Below are positions 18,363 through 27,167 of a DNA stretch of 64,000 nucleotides, one piece after another (the stretch's first letter is position 1; every line of letters begins with the position of its first letter). The position numbers were made by a program, and so were the translations under genes. Source of the DNA: Negativicutes bacterium (GTDB lineage: Bacteria; Bacillota_C; Negativicutes; Sporomusales_B; JARLHX01); assembly GCA_031292015.1 (NCBI GenBank), contig JARLHY010000026.1:1-64000 (forward strand), given 5' to 3'. The notes beneath the pieces were generated by a model. That model was not told the origin of the DNA and searched no databases. It saw only the letters and a list, made by a program, of their open reading frames with translations.

Positions 18363-19367
18363 ATGAAAAGTGAAATGACTTCCCGGGAAAGGGTAATGAC
18401 GGCGCTGAATCTGGGCCAACCGGACCGGGTTCCCTGGCTGGAAGCCTATGTTCATCCGAGCTTGGTGACCAAGCTTCTCGGCCGCAGCGTTCCCACGGCC
18501 GACGGGGTGCTTTTCCCCCATGAAATCCATGAGGTACTGTGTCTTGATCACATCTCCTACAGCATGCAGGCCCCGGTCTACGCCGAAATGCGTAAAAGCG
18601 GCGACATGAACCTGATCCAGACGCCCTGGCTGAAAACCCGCAAGGACCTGCAAAACCTGAAAGAGTGGCTGCCTGACAACACTGCTGACTCTTTCTATGA
18701 GAATGCCAACGAATATCTGAAAGGCAAGAAAGACTACGCTTCCCTCTGCATTTTAAAAATAGGCATGGCCAACACCTATAACAGTATGGGCTATGAAGAC
18801 TTCGTCTACAACCTATATGAGGATCCCGAGTTCATCATCGACTGCCTGGAAGCTTGGGGGGAATGGTGTTCGCGGATTATCGAGCGAGTCAATGAAATGG
18901 ATTTCGATATCGTCCAGGTCGCCGAGGACATCGCCTTCCAGCAGGGGGCGATGGTCAAGCCGGATCAATACGAAGAGTATATCTTTCCTTTCTGCAAAAA
19001 GATGATCGCCAAAATCAAAAAACCGGTTATCTATCATTCCGACGGCGATTACAACAGTCTGTTGCCCTACATTCTCCAGTACAACGTAAAAGGCATCGCC
19101 AACCTGGAGCCGCCGTACATGGACCTGGTCAAGCTCAAGGCGGCTTACGGCAGCAGAGTCTGCCTGGTGGGCAACATTGACCTGCACTATACCCTGACGA
19201 TGGGCTCGCCGGAGGAAACCACCGCCGAATGCCGGGAGAAACTCGAAACCGTGGGCCAGGGCGGCGGCTATATGATCACAAGCTCCAACGGCCTTACGTC
19301 GTATTGCAAGCCGGAGAACGTGATGGCTATGAATGACGCCATTTTAAAATACGGCTGGGCTAAATAA
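18363..19367 (+). CDS. URO-D family corrinoid methyltransferase (MtaA/MtvB-like)
   Basis: A 334-residue member of the uroporphyrinogen decarboxylase superfamily, in the branch that moves methyl groups to or from corrinoid proteins. It begins MTSRERVMTALNLGQPDRVPW, trimmed here to its key residues: ERV, the P-D-R-V-P signature and a TIM barrel. The zinc-ligand region reads YHSDGDYNSLLP, then VCLVGNIDL. The first Cys of the His-x-Cys motif of MtaA is Asp here, so zinc ligation must differ from classic MtaA. The ATG at 18363 has GGAGGAGG 7-9 nt upstream. A corrinoid protein gene follows within 70 bp. Substrate methylation by a methoxylated compound is inferred from context. Confidence 0.8.
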   Translation: MKSEMTSRERVMTALNLGQPDRVPWLEAYVHPSLVTKLLGRSVPTADGVLFPHEIHEVLCLDHISYSMQAPVYAEMRKSGDMNLIQTPWLKTRKDLQNLKEWLPDNTADSFYENANEYLKGKKDYASLCILKIGMANTYNSMGYEDFVYNLYEDPEFIIDCLEAWGEWCSRIIERVNEMDFDIVQVAEDIAFQQGAMVKPDQYEEYIFPFCKKMIAKIKKPVIYHSDGDYNSLLPYILQYNVKGIANLEPPYMDLVKLKAAYGSRVCLVGNIDLHYTLTMGSPEETTAECREKLETVGQGGGYMITSSNGLTSYCKPENVMAMNDAILKYGWAK

Positions 19368-19433
19368 GCGGTTCTTCTCTTCAGGAAAACAGTTGCAGTA
19401 CGCCTTAAATATTGAGGTAAGGGAGAGATAAGA

Positions 19434-20060
19434 ATGATGATTCAAGAGATTCGGGGGCTCGTGATCGAAGGCCGATCCCGGCAGATTCAGGAAACTGTGC
19501 AAAAGGCGGTCGACGAAGGGCTCGGAGTCAAGGAAATAATCAATGACGGACTCATCGCCGCGATGTACTCGGTGGGCGAGAAATTCAAAGTGAACGAGGT
19601 TTATGTTCCGGAAGTGCTTATGTCAGCCCGTACGATGCTCAAGGGGATGGAGGTCCTCCGCCCGTTGTTCGCCCAGGCCGGCATCAAGGAGAAGGCGGTG
19701 TTCCTGATCGGCACGGTGAAAGGCGACCTGCACGATATTGGCACCAACATCGTTTCGATGATGATGGAAGGCGCGGGTTATAAAGTCGTCAACATCGGGG
19801 TCGACAAAACGGCCGAGGAATTTGTCCAGGCGGTAAAACAGCACAGTCCGAAAGTGGTGGGGTTGGCGGCGCTGCTGACAAGCACGCTGCCGGAGATGAA
19901 GGAGACGATAAAAAGTCTGAGCCCCTACCGTGACAAAATCAAAATCGTCGTCGGCGGCGCCCCGGTCACCCAGAAATTCGCCGATGAGATCGGCGCCGAC
20001 GCCTATGCGCCTGACGCCGGCACCGCCGTTACCATCGCCGATGCTTTTATTGCCGGCTGA
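19434..20060 (+). CDS. Corrinoid (B12-binding) methyl carrier protein
   Basis: A 208-residue two-domain protein: an N-terminal four-helix B12-binding cap (about 1-85) and a Rossmann-like B12-binding domain (about 88-205). The cobalt-ligand motif DLHDIGTN supplies the lower axial His. It carries the methyl group between the substrate-side and tetrahydrofolate-side methyltransferases. GGGAGAGAT lies before the ATG at 19434; a second ATG directly follows. It is the probable partner of the URO-D-type enzyme immediately upstream. A related protein is encoded at 22975. Confidence 0.9.
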   Translation: MMIQEIRGLVIEGRSRQIQETVQKAVDEGLGVKEIINDGLIAAMYSVGEKFKVNEVYVPEVLMSARTMLKGMEVLRPLFAQAGIKEKAVFLIGTVKGDLHDIGTNIVSMMMEGAGYKVVNIGVDKTAEEFVQAVKQHSPKVVGLAALLTSTLPEMKETIKSLSPYRDKIKIVVGGAPVTQKFADEIGADAYAPDAGTAVTIADAFIAG

Positions 20061-20160
20061 TCACTGCGGGCCGCTCATCCCCGACGGAAGGGCGGCCTCG
20101 CAATAGGCCGGCTTGATAGGCTTTGGCCCGGAAACTGTAAATAGGCGAGGAGGAGAGAGT

Positions 20161-21450
20161 ATGGAGTCAACCCCTGCGTTAACCCGGGAGTCCTCATTTA
20201 AGCTGAAAAATCTCCGCTGGTACATCCTAGGCACCAATGCGCTGGTACTGGCGCTGAACTACGCCGACAGGGCGGCGATCGGCGTCGGAGCTCCGTTCAT
20301 ACTCAAGGAATTTGGCTTCTCAGCCGCGGTCTGGGGCATTATTCTGGGGGTCTTCGCCTTTGGCTACGCACCCTTTTGTTTTATCGGCGGCTGGACTTCC
20401 GACAAGTTTGGTCCGCGCCGGATCATGGCTTTATGCATCATATGGTGGTCCATATTTACGGCGTTGACGGCATATGGTTTCAATTTTGTCAGTTTCCTCT
20501 TCATCCGGCTATTTTTCGGTTTCGGCGAAGGACCGCAGGGGTCGGTGACAGCCAAGACCATGGGCAGCTGGTTCCCGCAGCAGGAAATCGGCCGCGCGAT
20601 GGGCATCCCCCAGGCCTTTACCCCGCTGGGAGGAGCCATTGCCGTGCCGCTGGTGGCCTGGATGATCGGGATTACCGGAAACTGGCGCCTGCCCTTCATT
20701 ATTCTGGGCATCTTCGGCATTTTATTCGGAATCGGCTGGTATTTGATTGTCCGCGACAAGCCGGAGCAGCATCCCTGGATTACAGCCAAGGAACTGGCCT
20801 ACATTACCGCAGGCTTTGCGGCCTCCTCGAAAGAACAGTCTACGCTGTCCATCTGGCGTTATATCAATACTCCCCTCATGTGGAGCGTTTCACTGGCCTT
20901 TTTCGGCTACGCCTGGGTCCTGTTCACCTTCCTCAACTGGTATCCGGTTTATCTCTTCCAGGTGCACGGCGTGGATATCAAAACCCTGGCTGTGACAGGA
21001 GCGATTCCCTGGATTACCGGGACCATCGGCTTTATGCTTGGCGGGGTATTTTCCGATTGGCTCGGTGCGAAAACAGGCCAGCATGCCAAGGTCCATAAAT
21101 GGACGATCGTCATTTGTCTGACCGGGGTCTGCATTACCTTCGCGCCCAGCGCCATGATAACATCCACCTATAGCGCCGTCGCCCTTATGAGCCTGTCTAT
21201 TTTTCTGCTCTACTTCAGTGCCCCCAACTATTGGGCCCTGGTTGCCGATAATGTTCACACATCAAAACTGGGAGGCGTGGCCGGCTTCGTCCATTTCATC
21301 GCCAACCTGGCCGGCATCTTCGCCCCGGTTGTGACCGGCGCCCTGGTATCCGCTTTCGGCGCCTGGGAATGGGGCTTCGGCATCGGCGCTATCATCGTCG
21401 GAGCCGGGGCGGCCAGCCTGGCTGTGATGGGCAAGATTGATCACGCCTAG
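20161..21450 (+). CDS. MFS transporter (anion:cation symporter type)
   Basis: A 429-residue 12-helix major facilitator. The N-terminal YADRAAIGVGAPFI and the loop 2-3 motif GGWTSDKFGPRR are typical of the anion:cation symporter branch that carries sugar acids and aromatic acids. The ATG at 20161 has GAGGAGGAGAG about 4 nt upstream; an in-frame earlier start lacks a site. It lies between a corrinoid protein gene and the PocR-type regulator, so it probably imports the methylated substrate of this cluster. A second, related transporter at 57466 belongs to the glucarate operon. Confidence 0.85.
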   Translation: MESTPALTRESSFKLKNLRWYILGTNALVLALNYADRAAIGVGAPFILKEFGFSAAVWGIILGVFAFGYAPFCFIGGWTSDKFGPRRIMALCIIWWSIFTALTAYGFNFVSFLFIRLFFGFGEGPQGSVTAKTMGSWFPQQEIGRAMGIPQAFTPLGGAIAVPLVAWMIGITGNWRLPFIILGIFGILFGIGWYLIVRDKPEQHPWITAKELAYITAGFAASSKEQSTLSIWRYINTPLMWSVSLAFFGYAWVLFTFLNWYPVYLFQVHGVDIKTLAVTGAIPWITGTIGFMLGGVFSDWLGAKTGQHAKVHKWTIVICLTGVCITFAPSAMITSTYSAVALMSLSIFLLYFSAPNYWALVADNVHTSKLGGVAGFVHFIANLAGIFAPVVTGALVSAFGAWEWGFGIGAIIVGAGAASLAVMGKIDHA

Positions 21451-21492
21451 GCGCCGGCCAGGGAGCATCGCTCGCTAATCGAAGATGGTCCG

Positions 21493-21528
21493 GACAAAGA
21501 GCATGGTTATTGCGCCATGCTCTTTGTC
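21493..21528. terminator. 14-bp perfect inverted repeat after the MFS gene
   Basis: GACAAAGAGCATGG (21493-21506) and its exact complement (21515-21528) are separated by 8 nt. There is no U tract. It may be a terminator, an mRNA 3' end stabiliser or an operator. It overlaps the longest possible start of the next gene, which argues that the true start lies downstream. Confidence 0.5.
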
Positions 21529-21651
21529 GGTCCACGGCCATCCTATTCGAAAATGTTTTTACGCGCCAAGGAGAGGATTCCCCTCCGGGCTGCGGAAAGT
21601 ATACACTATGCGTGGCGCCCGACTGCTTTCGCAGGCGTTACCTTTGCCAGA

Positions 21652-22923
21652 ATGAATGTGATGGATGTGTTAACTATGCAGGCGGTCAATGCTGCCTACG
21701 AAAATTTCCGTGACATGGAGGAAGACCTGGAAACCTATTTCCGGTGTACAGGTGTCAACGTCCTGGCCATCGACGAAAAAGGAATCGAGCGGTCTTTCCA
21801 CGGGCAAACAATATCCTACTGCCGGGAATACATCAAACGGACGGGAGAGAACTGCGACTGCGGGAAAGTCCACTTTAAAGCCTGCAAACAGTCTGTCGGC
21901 CTTAACGAACCGTATTTCATGATGTGTCCGCTCAATTTAGTGAACATCGTCGTCCCGCTCATGAAAAACGGCATCTTCAGCGGCGGACTGATCGCCGGCC
22001 CTGTCGTCATGAGCACTCCTTACAACCAAATTCATCTTTATAATATGGGAGACGCCAGCCAGGCGGAAAACTACCGCATTCTTGAGGAATTCCTGAAGGT
22101 CATTCCCTGCGTGGACCCGATCCGGACCGGCTACCTCGGCAACCTGCTCTACATCCTCAGTTCGTCCCGCAACAGCGACCTGCTTTACAAAGCCAAAGAA
22201 AAGGCCAAACTTGATTCCCAGATTTACGAGCAGATTCAGACCTTCAAAGACAATAATCTGGAGACAATCAACATCCGTACCAGGGAAAAAGGGCTGTTTA
22301 CCAAAGTTCAGCAGGGTAAATACGAAGAAGCGAAGATTATCTTAGGGGAACTGCTGGCCCTGATCTATCTGTTGGAAGGGAAAAATCTTGACGCCACCAA
22401 AGCCAGGTGTAACGAACTGAACGCGCTTGTCTCCAGGGCGGCGCTGGACGGCGGGGCGCCGATAAAGGAAATCCTGGCCTTCAACATGTTGCTGACCAAA
22501 GAACTGAGGGAATTGAAAAACATTGACGAAATATCCTCCTGGATGAGCCATGCCCTGAATTATTACTGTGAGAGCATCACGCCGATGTTCGAAGCCGAAA
22601 CGATGACTGAGATCAAGAAAGCTATTCAGTATATCAACTCTCATTACAAAGAAGACATTACCCTGAACCACGTAGCCAGCTATGTTCACCTGAACCCATC
22701 CTATTTTTCGGCCCTGTTCAAAAGAATCGTGGGGGCAAACTTCATTGATTACATCTTGGGCCTCAGAATCGAAGAAAGCAAGGACCTTCTGATCAACACC
22801 TCGAAGACTATCAACGAAATCGCTGTTGCCGTCGGTTTTACCAACCAAACTTATTTCGGGCGGATGTTCAAACGCCGGACCGGCAGAACACCGGGGTTCT
22901 ACCGGCAAAAACACGGCACATGA
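21652..22923 (+). CDS. PocR-domain AraC-family regulator
   Basis: Transcription regulator with an N-terminal PocR-type sensory domain (about residues 5-155 from this start). Its Cys-rich pattern includes CREYIKRTGENCDCG and CKQSVG, as in the propanediol regulator. A linker and a C-terminal AraC double helix-turn-helix follow (ITLNHVASYVHLNPSYFS and INEIAVAVGFTNQTYFG). The start is uncertain: no good ribosome site is visible. Frames beginning at 21517 lie inside an inverted repeat, so I chose ATG 21652 (ATG 21661 is equally possible). Lying between transporter and corrinoid protein genes, it likely activates this methyltransferase cluster on sensing the substrate. Confidence 0.85.
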   Translation: MNVMDVLTMQAVNAAYENFRDMEEDLETYFRCTGVNVLAIDEKGIERSFHGQTISYCREYIKRTGENCDCGKVHFKACKQSVGLNEPYFMMCPLNLVNIVVPLMKNGIFSGGLIAGPVVMSTPYNQIHLYNMGDASQAENYRILEEFLKVIPCVDPIRTGYLGNLLYILSSSRNSDLLYKAKEKAKLDSQIYEQIQTFKDNNLETINIRTREKGLFTKVQQGKYEEAKIILGELLALIYLLEGKNLDATKARCNELNALVSRAALDGGAPIKEILAFNMLLTKELRELKNIDEISSWMSHALNYYCESITPMFEAETMTEIKKAIQYINSHYKEDITLNHVASYVHLNPSYFSALFKRIVGANFIDYILGLRIEESKDLLINTSKTINEIAVAVGFTNQTYFGRMFKRRTGRTPGFYRQKHGT

Positions 22924-22974
22924 CGAAAACGCGGCGGCGCCCGCCGGTGATTGTCCGGCCGGTATTGGGGGGGA

Positions 22975-23619
22975 ATGGGATTGGAGATTTTGTCCGAAAT
23001 AGCGGAGGGAATTATCAAGGGCAACGCCAACCTGGTAAAGGAAAGAGTCTTTCAGGCCCTGGACGCCGACGTCTTGCCGCTGACCATATTGAAGGAAGGG
23101 CTGATCGCAGGGCTGGATGTTGTCGGCGAGAATTTCCGCAAAAGGGAGATTTTTGTTCCCAATCTCCTCCTGTCAGCCCGGGCAATGAACATGGGTATGA
23201 AGGTGCTGGAGCCGCTGTTGAAGGAGGACAACGCCCCGGTTGCCGGGAAGGTCGTGCTGGGCACGGTGGAAGGAGATCTGCACGATATCGGCAAAAACCT
23301 TGTAGCCTTTATGCTGAGGAACGGGGGGTTTGAAGTCATTGATCTCGGCTTTGATGTGAGCAAAGAGCAATTCATCGAAGCTGTGGAGCAATATCAGCCG
23401 GACATTCTGGCGATGTGCGCCCTGTTGACCAGTACCGTGGCGGAGTTCGCCGAAGTGATCAGGTCGTTGACCCGGGCGGCCTTGCGGGACAAGGTAAAAA
23501 TTATTGTCGGCGGAGCTCCGGTCAGCCGGAGCCTGGCTGAGAAGATCGGCGCCGACGCCTACATCCCGGACGCGGTCGCCGCGGTGGAGGTCGCAAAAAA
23601 CCTGCTGCGGCAATCATGA
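22975..23619 (+). CDS. Second corrinoid (B12-binding) methyl carrier protein
   Basis: A corrinoid protein of about 214 residues, clearly related to the one at 19434: a helical cap (about 1-85), then B12-binding with DLHDIGKN supplying the axial His. The start is uncertain. ATG 22975 abuts a G7 run, a TTG at 22981 has that run 7 nt upstream, and a TTG at 22951 is also in frame. It follows the regulator gene by about 50 bp. No second methyltransferase lies beside it, so it may share the URO-D-type enzyme at 18363 or work with one encoded elsewhere. Confidence 0.88.
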   Translation: MGLEILSEIAEGIIKGNANLVKERVFQALDADVLPLTILKEGLIAGLDVVGENFRKREIFVPNLLLSARAMNMGMKVLEPLLKEDNAPVAGKVVLGTVEGDLHDIGKNLVAFMLRNGGFEVIDLGFDVSKEQFIEAVEQYQPDILAMCALLTSTVAEFAEVIRSLTRAALRDKVKIIVGGAPVSRSLAEKIGADAYIPDAVAAVEVAKNLLRQS

Positions 23620-23654
23620 AGGATTACAGGAACGATCGGATACAAAAACGGAAA

Positions 23655-23697
23655 AGAATCAAACCCTGCGGACTTGGTCCGCAGGGTTTTTGATTCT
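23655..23697 (+). terminator. Rho-independent terminator of the methyltransferase cluster
   Basis: A stem of about 19 bp (arms 23655-23673 and 23677-23697, 3-nt loop) includes AAACCCTGCGGAC and its complement and has T5 within the right arm. It closes the corrinoid cluster. Confidence 0.8.
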
Positions 23698-23876
23698 CAT
23701 CTGACAAAGACAACTGTCGGCCTGAAACCGCCATGTATCTTTTGGCATATGGTAATTCTGCCGTTAAAAGCTACAATAAAAGTAACATAGTCAAGACCTC
23801 TTTCCAATAAGCATTTGCGGGCCGGAAAAGTCATAGATTCATCCCGTGGGAGTCCGGGTTTAGGAGGGTTGTTTTT

Positions 23877-24914
23877 TTGAAAACCAGCGAGGCATCCATT
23901 TTGGTGGTTGACGATGAAGAAATGGTTGTCAAGGCGTTGCTGCGGACCTTCGAGCTCAATGGGTATTCAGCTGTCGGCATCACCGACCCTTGCCAGGCGC
24001 TTGACCTGCTCAGCAAGCGGCGGTTTGCCGTCATTATCAGCGACCAGCGGATGCCTTCCAAGAGCGGGGTTGAGTTGCTGCAGGCAGCGCGGGAAATCTC
24101 GCCGAACACCGTGCGGATTATCGTGACCGGTTATACCGATCTCGATGTGGTCATCACCGCGGTCAATCAAGGCCAGATCTATTATTATTTTGCCAAGCCC
24201 TGGGAAGAAAGCGAGCTGCTGCGAGTCGTTGATCAGGCTCTGGTTCTGCATGAAAAGACAGAGGCGCAGGAGCGGGCTGACCAGCAGATACAGGAGCTGA
24301 CCAAGAACAAGGAACTGCTGATTTCTCAGCTGAAGGCGATGCTGGGCCAGAACCTGACCAACTCGGTCAACACTCTCCAGAAAATAGTCGAAGTGAAAGA
24401 TCTTGAGCTGCTGCAGCATGGCCAGCGGGTGAATCAGTATGCCCGCCAGCTGGCCGATCTTATGGAATTGTCTGCACCGCGAAAAATCAATCTGGAATAC
24501 GCAAGTCTTTTTCATGATATCGGGAAAATAGCGATTCGGGATCATGTCCTTGACAAACAAGATCTCCTGACTGAACATGAATTAAATGCGATTAGGCTTC
24601 ATTCGGCCTATGGCGCGGAAATATTGGGCGAGCTCGGTTTTTTTGATGAGGTGGCAGATATCGTCCTTCAGCATCACGAGAACTATGACGGAACAGGCTA
24701 TCCCCAGGGCCTGCGCGGTACGGAAATACGGCTGGAAGCCCGTATCATCGCAATTGCCGACTCATATGACCGGCTGATATCCACGCAGGATTACCAGGAA
24801 AAAGTGCCGCATGAAGATGTTATAAAAAAAATAGTGGAAGCAAGCGGCGCCCGTTTTGACCCGTATCTTGTGAATTTGCTATTCTGGGCGAAAAGGAACG
24901 CGCGAATCGGATAA
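23877..24914 (+). CDS. Response regulator with HD-GYP phosphodiesterase domain (RpfG-like)
   Basis: A 345-residue protein. The receiver (about 1-125) has VVDDEE and phosphoacceptor Asp56 (SDQRMPS). A coiled-coil linker (about 130-165) leads to an HD-GYP domain with LFHDIGK (about 209-215) and HHENYDGTGYP. It would hydrolyse cyclic-di-GMP when phosphorylated or released. The start is a TTG at 23877 with AGGAGG 8 nt upstream. It is the first gene of a two-component cluster and has no kinase directly beside it. Confidence 0.9.
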   Translation: MKTSEASILVVDDEEMVVKALLRTFELNGYSAVGITDPCQALDLLSKRRFAVIISDQRMPSKSGVELLQAAREISPNTVRIIVTGYTDLDVVITAVNQGQIYYYFAKPWEESELLRVVDQALVLHEKTEAQERADQQIQELTKNKELLISQLKAMLGQNLTNSVNTLQKIVEVKDLELLQHGQRVNQYARQLADLMELSAPRKINLEYASLFHDIGKIAIRDHVLDKQDLLTEHELNAIRLHSAYGAEILGELGFFDEVADIVLQHHENYDGTGYPQGLRGTEIRLEARIIAIADSYDRLISTQDYQEKVPHEDVIKKIVEASGARFDPYLVNLLFWAKRNARIG

Positions 24915-24960
24915 CCGGTACCCTTCCTTGCCGGGTTAACTATTTTGCGAGGTGATAACG

Positions 24961-26049
24961 GTGAGCAAGATGAAAACCAAGGTGCTCTTTGTTGATGACG
25001 AGCCCCATATTCTCAGTTCGATTCGTCGCGCAACCGTGGGAGAAAAATTCGAAGCGCTGTTTGCCGGAGGCGGCCAGGAAGCCTTGCGCGTTATGGAAGA
25101 AAATGAAATCAGCGTGATTGTAACCGATATGCGGATGCCTGGTATGGATGGCCTGATGCTGCTCAAGATCATCCGGGAAAAATATCCGAAGACGGTCCGG
25201 ATGGTATTGTCAGGGTTTACCCAATTATCACAGGTGATGGTGACCATCAATCAGGGGGATATCTTTCAATTCATACCGAAACCGTGGGAAATGGAAGAAG
25301 AGCTTCTCAGCGGAGTCCGCCAGGCCATTGAACGCTATGATATCGAAAAAGAACGCGATAACCTCCGTTTTGGACTGGAACAGAAAAATAGGGCCTATCT
25401 CCACATTTTTCAGGAATTGGAGCAGCGGCGGATCAATGCGAAAAAAGAAGTTGCCAATTTGAAGCGGATCAATCACTGGATATTTACTTTCTGGAAGAAG
25501 CAGATGGAACTGGGCGGAGGTCAAACGACCCAGGCCCGTGAGGTCACCGCCCGCTACATCGATACCATTGAAAACATTCAGCTTGCGTATATTGAGATTT
25601 TGCCGACTAAAATAGAGACCAAACCCGCGGAAAAAATAGTCCAGGACATCGTCCAGGGATGCGATCAGCAAGTGGTGTTCTGCAGTCCGCTGAACGCTCC
25701 GCTCCAGTTAGCCGGATATCACGCTTTTCTTGTCATGGCCTTTCAGAGGTTAGTTCAACTTTATGCGCCCGATCCGGCGAACACAGTTTCCTGTGAGATG
25801 AATATTGACAAAAACCAGGACGGCGGCATGCTGATCGACTGTCGACTGTGGCAGAAGGGAATAAAGTTTCCTGTAGCGGACCTGGACCGTTTAAAAATAG
25901 GTTGTTCCCTTTTGAACGAGATCGGAAAAAGTTATGGTGTGGAAATGGTGATCGAGACTAAATCCGAAATGACGTCCATCAAACTGGTATGGAAAACCCT
26001 GCCCTTGTCGGCAGCGCCGGAAGCTTCGAAGGAAGAAGCTTCCGAATGA
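24961..26049 (+). CDS. Response regulator with unassigned C-terminal domain
   Basis: A 362-residue protein. The receiver has LFVDDEPH and phosphoacceptor Asp56 (TDMRMPGMDG), and the KPW motif common to receivers of HD-GYP/HDOD proteins. A coiled coil (about 125-170) follows. The last 190 residues match no output domain I know by eye. The end (about 235-350) has the rough strand/helix order of a histidine kinase dimerisation/ATPase core, but clear N and G boxes are absent. It may be a degenerate kinase or an adaptor. The GTG at 24961 has GAGGTGA 5 nt upstream. A 24-bp terminator follows. Confidence 0.75.
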   Translation: MSKMKTKVLFVDDEPHILSSIRRATVGEKFEALFAGGGQEALRVMEENEISVIVTDMRMPGMDGLMLLKIIREKYPKTVRMVLSGFTQLSQVMVTINQGDIFQFIPKPWEMEEELLSGVRQAIERYDIEKERDNLRFGLEQKNRAYLHIFQELEQRRINAKKEVANLKRINHWIFTFWKKQMELGGGQTTQAREVTARYIDTIENIQLAYIEILPTKIETKPAEKIVQDIVQGCDQQVVFCSPLNAPLQLAGYHAFLVMAFQRLVQLYAPDPANTVSCEMNIDKNQDGGMLIDCRLWQKGIKFPVADLDRLKIGCSLLNEIGKSYGVEMVIETKSEMTSIKLVWKTLPLSAAPEASKEEASE

Positions 26050-26104
26050 CAAAATGAAAGGAAGTCTTCCGTGAAATGCCCGGAAGACTTCCTTTCATTT
26101 TGTC
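26048..26104. terminator. Bidirectional terminator between convergent genes
   Basis: A perfect 24-bp stem (arms 26048-26071 and 26081-26104) has a 9-nt loop. T-rich stretches fall in the distal arm on either strand. It separates the plus-strand regulator from the minus-strand LuxR-type regulator. Confidence 0.85.
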
Positions 26105-26110
26105 GGATGA

Positions 26111-26731
26111 CTACCTATTCTGCACGATCAGGCCCAGTTCGATCCCCTTGGCGACTACTTTACTGCGGCTGTTGACATTCATTTTGTGAAAGATGTTGTT
26201 CATATGATTTTTTACCGTGCCGACCGTGATGAAGATTTCCCGGGCGATCTCCGCGTTGGACAATCCTCTTGCCAAAAGCAGCAGAATTTCGCTTTCTTTC
26301 ATTGTCAACAGATCGGAGGATTCTCCCAGCCGATAGGTGCCGAGGCGAGAGTCCCGGTAGGCTTTGATAGCGTCATGCAGGGCCGAGGATAAGGCGTCTT
26401 TTGAAATCGGCTTTGTCAGAAAGGCGGTAGCTTTGCCCCGGTTTATTGCCTCGATGGCTACAGTAAAGTCGGCAACCCCGGTGAGCAGGATCCGCTGTAC
26501 GGACTTATCAATCAAATGGACTTGCGACAACAAGTCAATGCCGCTCATTGCCGGCATCTTGAAATCGGCAACCACCGCCGCAAACGGACCGCGCGTTTTT
26601 ACCATTCGCAGGGCATCGCGAGGGTCATTGGTGGTGGTCAGCTCAAAGTCGTTAGCCAGCAACCTTCTGATTGACGACAAGAAGTAATCTTCGTCATCGA
26701 CAAAAAGAATCTGGGGGTATTTATCCTCCAA
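26111..26731 (-). CDS. LuxR/NarL-type response regulator
   Basis: A 206-residue protein. The receiver (about 1-125) has LFVDDEDY and phosphoacceptor Asp56 (ADFKMPAMSG). A LuxR helix-turn-helix lies at the C-terminus (LTMKESEILLLLARGLSNAE then VGTVKNHMNNIFHK). It starts at a TTG with GAGGTGA upstream. It is the only minus-strand gene of the cluster and is divergent from the small-protein genes at 26883. An 18-bp inverted repeat lies in the shared upstream region. Its receiver resembles those at 24961 and 30850, suggesting local duplication. Confidence 0.9.
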   Translation of the reverse strand: MEDKYPQILFVDDEDYFLSSIRRLLANDFELTTTNDPRDALRMVKTRGPFAAVVADFKMPAMSGIDLLSQVHLIDKSVQRILLTGVADFTVAIEAINRGKATAFLTKPISKDALSSALHDAIKAYRDSRLGTYRLGESSDLLTMKESEILLLLARGLSNAEIAREIFITVGTVKNHMNNIFHKMNVNSRSKVVAKGIELGLIVQNR

Positions 26732-26767
26732 CCTTCGGTCACCTCACTTCCGGCCTGGGCCGGAAAA

Positions 26768-26785
26768 ATGTATCTTTATATACAT
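26768..26785. promoter_or_regulatory. Candidate operator in divergent intergenic region
   Basis: ATGTAT-CTTTAT-ATACAT is an inverted repeat with 6-bp arms, about 35 bp before the LuxR-type gene and about 100 bp before the small-protein gene. It could be a binding site for the LuxR-type regulator; this is inference from position. Confidence 0.3.
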
Positions 26786-26882
26786 GGAGAGCGCGGTCTG
26801 CCCCGTGTTATCTTAAACATGAAAACGGTGCAAGAAAATTTAGAAAAATCAACTCGAATTTCGACGGAGGGAGAGTGCAGCA

Positions 26883-27083
26883 ATGAGCGGTTCCAAGCAG
26901 GAAAGCGACAAGATCAATGAAATCCGGGAAACGTTGGAGCAAATAAAGACGTCGGTGGAGAACCAGGTTGACGCCACTGAACTACACATCGATTTGGAGG
27001 CAATACTCAGACAGTTTGATCAGGCGCGAAGCGCCCAGACCCAAGTCGACGCACTGGTTTCCCGGATCAACGGGAACAACTGA
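26883..27083 (+). CDS. Small helical hypothetical protein A
   Basis: A 66-residue acidic protein predicted to be almost wholly helical, with heptad-like spacing (IRETLEQIKTSV then LHIDLEAILRQF). It has no membrane segment and no Cys. GGAGGGAGAG precedes the ATG. I do not recognise the family. It is followed after 84 bp by a second small helical protein with a similar E/DLE-x-IL segment, then by the CHASE kinase. A role as a small adaptor or kinase modulator is possible but unproven. Confidence 0.65.
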   Translation: MSGSKQESDKINEIRETLEQIKTSVENQVDATELHIDLEAILRQFDQARSAQTQVDALVSRINGNN

Positions 27084-27167
27084 CCGCTTGCGGCTGACCG
27101 GAAGGAGCATATTCTTCGGCAGGTATCCCCGGTGATGAAAATGGCAGTAGCTGAGGAGGAAGTTAAG

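Noticed and set aside
20120..20145. TTTGGCCC-N-ACTGT as a possible -24/-12 promoter before the MFS gene
   Set aside because: The -12 element has GT instead of the required GC.
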